A stretch of 64,000 bases of DNA from Pedobacter cryophilus (GTDB taxonomy: Bacteria > Bacteroidota > Bacteroidia > Sphingobacteriales > Sphingobacteriaceae), in the NCBI RefSeq assembly GCF_005116455.1, contig NZ_SWBP01000001.1, positions 1,116,001-1,180,000 on the forward strand. The letters are read 5' to 3'. The first letter of the stretch is position 1. Every line of letters begins with the position of its first letter. Shown here one piece after another: positions 60,466 through 64,000 of this stretch. The notes under the pieces were generated by a model, which saw only the letters and a list, made by a program, of their open reading frames with translations, was not told where the DNA came from and made no database searches. Made by a program: the position numbers and the translations under genes.

Positions 60466-61330
60466 TGTTTTTACTAGCGTTAAATAGAATTTCTTTCTCT
60501 TTTTTTGATAGATTATTGTACCCGGTTTGTGATATTTTATCTAAAATTCTATCAACCGCTTCTTGATCTGGGATGGTATTTTTTTGGGTTTTTGATGGAG
60601 CATCGTAATTTTTAGAAACCACTTTGAGCTTAGATTTTGGTAAAAAGAAATTCTCAAAAGGCTTATTCCAGTCCATCCCGTTTTGTAAAGATTTAATATA
60701 AAAGAAGCCAAAAAGAGCACCACCTATATGTGTAAGATGACCACCAGCATTTGGACCAGCTATGCTAATTAAATCAATAACAATGTAAATAATGGCGATC
60801 CACTTTAGTTTTACCGGACCAAAAAACAATAAGGAAATGGTATAATCAGGCAAAAGCACTGCCGTTGCAACCACCACTGCTGTTACTGCTGCAGATGCAC
60901 CAACCGCAGCCGATATTAATTTAGTTTGTTCAAATGCTGGAAATAAGTTATAGCAAAGAATGTAGAAAAATGCTCCTGCTAAGCCCCCACCTAAATAAAC
61001 GAATGTTAATTTTTTGCTATTTAAGTATTCTTCAAATATTTTTCCAATCCAAAACAACCACAACATATTAAACAGAATATGAAAAAATCCTGCATGAAGA
61101 AACATGTAAGTGAAGGGAGTCCAAAATCTGTTGAGTAATTTGGGTAAATGAGTAGGGACAGCTAAATAATCAGTAATGATAGCACCGAAACCAGATTGCT
61201 TAGCAAATAAAAATTCAACAACACCTAAAAGGCTCAATACCACAAAAACAATGACATTGATGCCAATAAAAAGGTTCACTCTGCTACCAGATTGGAATGC
61301 TTTCATTTTCAATTCATTGTAGATACTCAT
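60452..61330 (-). CDS. Rhomboid-family intramembrane serine protease (GASA variant)
   Basis: 292 residues, about six membrane segments. The catalytic Ser lies in VGASAAVTAV (about 145), where the usual GxSG is GASA. The His of the dyad is in GGHLTHIGGALFGF. FHILFNMLWLFWIGKIFEEY precedes it, with the family Asn. The second Gly-to-Ala change probably keeps activity, as the Ser and His are present (inference). A charged C-terminal tail (KNTIPDQEAVDRILDKISQTG) follows. It overlaps the EEP gene and stands 38 bases from a second rhomboid gene. Confidence 0.9.
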   Translation of the reverse strand: MSIYNELKMKAFQSGSRVNLFIGINVIVFVVLSLLGVVEFLFAKQSGFGAIITDYLAVPTHLPKLLNRFWTPFTYMFLHAGFFHILFNMLWLFWIGKIFEEYLNSKKLTFVYLGGGLAGAFFYILCYNLFPAFEQTKLISAAVGASAAVTAVVVATAVLLPDYTISLLFFGPVKLKWIAIIYIVIDLISIAGPNAGGHLTHIGGALFGFFYIKSLQNGMDWNKPFENFFLPKSKLKVVSKNYDAPSKTQKNTIPDQEAVDRILDKISQTGYNNLSKKEKEILFNASKNNEEK

Positions 61331-61368
61331 AAGCCCTAATTTAAGGATGTTTTTTCTAAAGAAAAAGA

Positions 61369-62196
61369 TTAAAATAAGCTATCAGAACGTTTAATATTCC
61401 AAGCTTTTAAAAGGATAAAACCAATTAACATGCCACCCAAATGTGCAAAGTGAGCCACATTATCATCGGGGTTATTAGCTACGCCACTGTACAATTCAAA
61501 TGCTCCATATAAAATAACTAAGTATTTCGCTTTCATAGGGAAAAAGAAATAAATGTATATTAAAGCATTAGGAAACAGCATTCCAAAAGCCAATAAAATT
61601 CCAAAAACCGCACCTGATGCACCCAAAGTTGCCGTATTTATTTTAGCATTTAAATAAGCATTTGCTAACTCCACCGATGCTGTTTTAGCTTCTACACTAA
61701 CAGGGTTGGCGCTGTAAAACGTTAAAATTTCATTAAAATTAGGCTGAATTTGGTCGGGAACATTTTCTACAATAAACTTCTCAAAATTACTTGCGGATGG
61801 TTGTGCACTGTATATTTCTACTTGTTTTTGTAACGGAGATAACTCAAAATATTGGACACCCATAAAAAGTATTGAAGCGCCAATACCTGTGAGGATGTAA
61901 TAATTTAAAAACTTTTTAGAGCCTAAATAATTTTCTAGAATAGAACCAAACATCCATAAAGCAAACATATTAGAAAAAATATGCATCACACTTGCATGCA
62001 TAAAAAGGTGTGTGAACAATTGCCAAATTCTAAATTTTGAAGACGAATAATAAAACAAGGCTAAATGCTCTGTTAAATCAAATCCAAATGATTGAATAAA
62101 CACATAAGTGGCAAAAAAAAGAATCCCGTTAATAATTAATAAATTTTTAACTACCGGGGGAAAAAGGGTATTTCCTAATGGTCTAAATTCTCTCAT
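61369..62196 (-). CDS. Rhomboid-family intramembrane serine protease
   Basis: 275 residues with about six membrane segments. Catalytic Ser in the standard LGASGAVFG (about residue 195); His in VAHFAHLGGMLIGF (about 255). MHIFSNMFALWMFGSILENY is the L1-loop region. A 60-residue polar insertion (LQKQVEIYSAQPSASN.., about 115-170) between helices is unusual for a bacterial rhomboid and may be a substrate-gating loop; that is inference. Paired with the GASA-type rhomboid, and 15 bases after mutL. Confidence 0.92.
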   Translation of the reverse strand: MREFRPLGNTLFPPVVKNLLIINGILFFATYVFIQSFGFDLTEHLALFYYSSSKFRIWQLFTHLFMHASVMHIFSNMFALWMFGSILENYLGSKKFLNYYILTGIGASILFMGVQYFELSPLQKQVEIYSAQPSASNFEKFIVENVPDQIQPNFNEILTFYSANPVSVEAKTASVELANAYLNAKINTATLGASGAVFGILLAFGMLFPNALIYIYFFFPMKAKYLVILYGAFELYSGVANNPDDNVAHFAHLGGMLIGFILLKAWNIKRSDSLF

Positions 62197-62211
62197 ACTT
62201 TATCCTGCTGT

Positions 62212-64000
62212 TTAATGTTTATTAAACTTTTCTGCTAATTCTTCTAACGTTATTTTAACGATAATCTGTTTACCGTAAATAGATGCATTTGGAGATTGAC
62301 AAGCAAAAAGCTGATCAATCAAATTATTCATCTCTTCTGTTTCTAAGCTTGTACCTGCTTTAATTGCCGAGTTTTTAGCTAAAGTTCTGGCTAAATTATC
62401 TCTTTTATCTAATTTTAAAATGGTGTGATTGTTTTTAAAACCTTCAATTAACTGTTCTAACATAGCCGCTAAATCATTGTTTTCTGGCAAATCGGCGGGT
62501 ACACCTTCTACTACTAAAGTGTTTTTCCCAAAATCTCTGATCTGAAAACCTAAAGCATTTAAATCTGGTAACAGTTCATTAGCCAAAGCAAAATCAGTAG
62601 TGTTTAAAGTTACCGTTTGTGGAAATAAACTTTGCTGACTTAAGCCTTTATTTTGATCTAATTGAACTAAAAATCTTTCATAAAGAATACGTTCATGAGC
62701 CGCCTGTTGGTCTACCAGCATAAAACCCGATTTAATTTGGGTAATAATGTATCGCTGATGAAGTTGAAAAACCTGGCGGCCACTAATGGTTTCTATTTTT
62801 TCATCTCCGGTAGTAATTTTTTTATCTTCCTTTAAATCAAAACTAGATTGTTTTTGCTCATTGGCGTAAGCAATTTCATATAAAGTATTCCAATTAGTTG
62901 GGATGTTTTGCTTTTCGCCGATGGTTCTTAAAAAAGGAATTTCTTTAGTGCTTTTTTGTTGCTCCTGGAAAGGGTTAAAATCTGGATTAAACTTAATAGA
63001 TGGAGGCGTAATTTCACCTAAAGGTTTATCAGTAATCATCCCTTGAAAAGCCGTTTCCTGATTAAAATCAAGCGTAGGCGTAATATTATATCTTCCTAAA
63101 GATCGCTTTACAGCCGATCTGATGATGGCATAAATTGCTTTTTCATCCTGATATTTAATTTCTGTTTTGGTAGGATGAACATTGATATCAATTTTAGCGG
63201 GATCTATCTCTATAAATAAATAATAAAGCGGAAAATATTCATCAGGCAAAAGCTGCTCAAAAGCAATTTTAACCGCATGGTTTAGGTAAGCATCCTTAAT
63301 AAAACGGTTGTTTACAAAAAAGAACTGGTCGCCTCTGGTTCTTTTTGCGCTAGAAGGCTTTCCTACAAAACCTTTCACCTGTATAATGCTGGTTTCTTCA
63401 TCAACCGGAACCAATTTTTCATTGTAATGATTCCCTAATAAATGAATAATACGTTGTTTAAGCTGTGTTTGCGGTAAGTGATAAACCTCTTGCCCATCAT
63501 GGTGAAGGGTAAAATAAATCTCGGGATGTGCCAAAGCTACCCTTTGAAATTCATCTAAAATATGCCTTGTTTCTACCGGATTACTCTTTAAAAAATTTCT
63601 TCGGGCTGGGATATTATAAAATAAATTCTTCACACTTATGGCAGTGCCGGCAGCGGTAGCACAAGGCTCTTGATGAATTACGGTTGATCCTTCAATTTCT
63701 ATGGCACTACCTAACTCATCTTCATGTCTTCTGGTTTTTAATTCTACTTGTGCAATAGCGGCAATAGAAGCCATTGCTTCGCCTCTAAATCCCATGGTTC
63801 TTATGGCAAAAAGATCTTCGGCTTTATTAATTTTTGAAGTGGCATGTCGCTCAAAACACATTCTAGCATCTGTAGCGCTCATTCCGCAACCATTATCAAT
63901 CACTTGGATTAATGATTTTCCGGCATCTTTAATAATCAACTGAATTTTATCAGCACCAGAATCTATGGCGTTTTCCAGAAGTTCTTTAACAGCAGAAGCG
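62212..64000 (-). CDS. mutL: DNA mismatch repair protein MutL, 5' end outside window
   Basis: The reading frame runs through the right edge (ASAVKELLENAIDSGA at the very end of the window, with the ATP-site Glu and Asn), so only the first residues are missing. Seen in order: DNGCGM, TMGFRGEALASI-type GFRGEA, LFYNIPARRNFLKS, GDQFFFVNNRFIKD, INVHPTKTEIKY and a C-terminal dimerisation domain with LVDQQAAHERILYERFL and LACQSPNASIYG (QLFACQSPN). MutL couples mismatch recognition by MutS to repair. It precedes the rhomboid pair on the same strand by 15 bases. Confidence 0.97.
   Translation of the reverse strand, partial: ASAVKELLENAIDSGADKIQLIIKDAGKSLIQVIDNGCGMSATDARMCFERHATSKINKAEDLFAIRTMGFRGEAMASIAAIAQVELKTRRHEDELGSAIEIEGSTVIHQEPCATAAGTAISVKNLFYNIPARRNFLKSNPVETRHILDEFQRVALAHPEIYFTLHHDGQEVYHLPQTQLKQRIIHLLGNHYNEKLVPVDEETSIIQVKGFVGKPSSAKRTRGDQFFFVNNRFIKDAYLNHAVKIAFEQLLPDEYFPLYYLFIEIDPAKIDINVHPTKTEIKYQDEKAIYAIIRSAVKRSLGRYNITPTLDFNQETAFQGMITDKPLGEITPPSIKFNPDFNPFQEQQKSTKEIPFLRTIGEKQNIPTNWNTLYEIAYANEQKQSSFDLKEDKKITTGDEKIETISGRQVFQLHQRYIITQIKSGFMLVDQQAAHERILYERFLVQLDQNKGLSQQSLFPQTVTLNTTDFALANELLPDLNALGFQIRDFGKNTLVVEGVPADLPENNDLAAMLEQLIEGFKNNHTILKLDKRDNLARTLAKNSAIKAGTSLETEEMNNLIDQLFACQSPNASIYGKQIIVKITLEELAEKFNKH

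Noticed and set aside
1-64000. Search by eye for CRISPR arrays, insertion sequences, integrases, tRNA or rRNA genes
   Set aside because: No regular spaced repeats, transposase motifs, terminal inverted repeats around an ORF, or tRNA-like cloverleaf with TTCGA-type T loop were noticed. A tRNAscan or ISfinder run would be decisive.

Overview
The window is a contiguous, AT-rich chromosomal stretch of a member of the Bacteroidota, most likely a Sphingobacteriaceae/Pedobacter-type bacterium. The evidence is lineage-typical genes (a TonB operon with PstS-like and TPR members, a DUF4292 lipoprotein, choice-of-anchor L/OmpA and OstA-like proteins, GHL10 hydrolase, paired PPIase-MoxR), recurrent Bacteroidota-style -7 promoter elements (TAnnTTTG), weak Shine-Dalgarno sequences and some TTG/GTG starts. 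I see no rRNA, tRNA, CRISPR array, insertion sequence, prophage or integrase. This is core-genome housekeeping DNA, and the most interesting signals are regulatory or architectural rather than mobile.

Layout. 1-7.9 kb: the 3' end of lipB, an SGNH lipoprotein, a Tat-type amidase, the C-terminal processing protease, a GHL10 hydrolase and a coiled-coil membrane protein. 7.9-15.1 kb: a very large outer-membrane-type protein translationally coupled to a 1233-residue NtrY-like multi-membrane-spanning histidine kinase. 15.2-18.7 kb: fabD, folE and a 6-pyruvoyl-tetrahydropterin-synthase-type gene on the minus strand, divergent from the menaquinone (futalosine route) genes mqnB-mqnD. 18.8-31.4 kb: Tat-type superoxide dismutase, then a long minus-strand series: amidohydrolase (a candidate for the missing aminofutalosine deaminase step), nitronate-monooxygenase-like protein, acylphosphatase, flippase, dUTPase, TPR protein, DUF4292 lipoprotein, EnvC, two TatA paralogues, gatA and an MltD-like transglycosylase.

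31.8-41.5 kb is central metabolism: pgl, zwf, a ROK/polyphosphate-glucokinase-like kinase, metK with a probable SAM-II riboswitch leader, a lipid kinase, a choice-of-anchor L/OmpA protein, a SUI1 factor and pckA. 41.5-47.3 kb is an energy-transduction operon exbB-exbD-exbD-tonB-(small membrane protein)-(PstS-like lipoprotein)-(TPR protein); a terminator-like hairpin lies between exbB and the first exbD. 47.5-56.2 kb: tilS and a membrane protein, divergent from an OstA/LptA-like protein; rdgB with an unknown partner; two SurA-type chaperones and a MoxR ATPase. 56.2-64 kb: secreted hypotheticals, cysS, an EEP-family protein, two rhomboid proteases and mutL, which runs off the right edge.

A theme is envelope biogenesis and quality control: Prc, EnvC, MltD, SurA x2, rhomboids, Tat components, TonB system, OstA-like and a large outer-membrane protein. 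No single exotic system is evident. The best leads are the SAM-II leader of metK, the exbB/exbD intercistronic terminator, the kinase/outer-membrane-protein pair, and start codons lying 4-5 nt behind -7 elements, which suggest leaderless transcripts for tilS, the OstA-like gene and mqnB.
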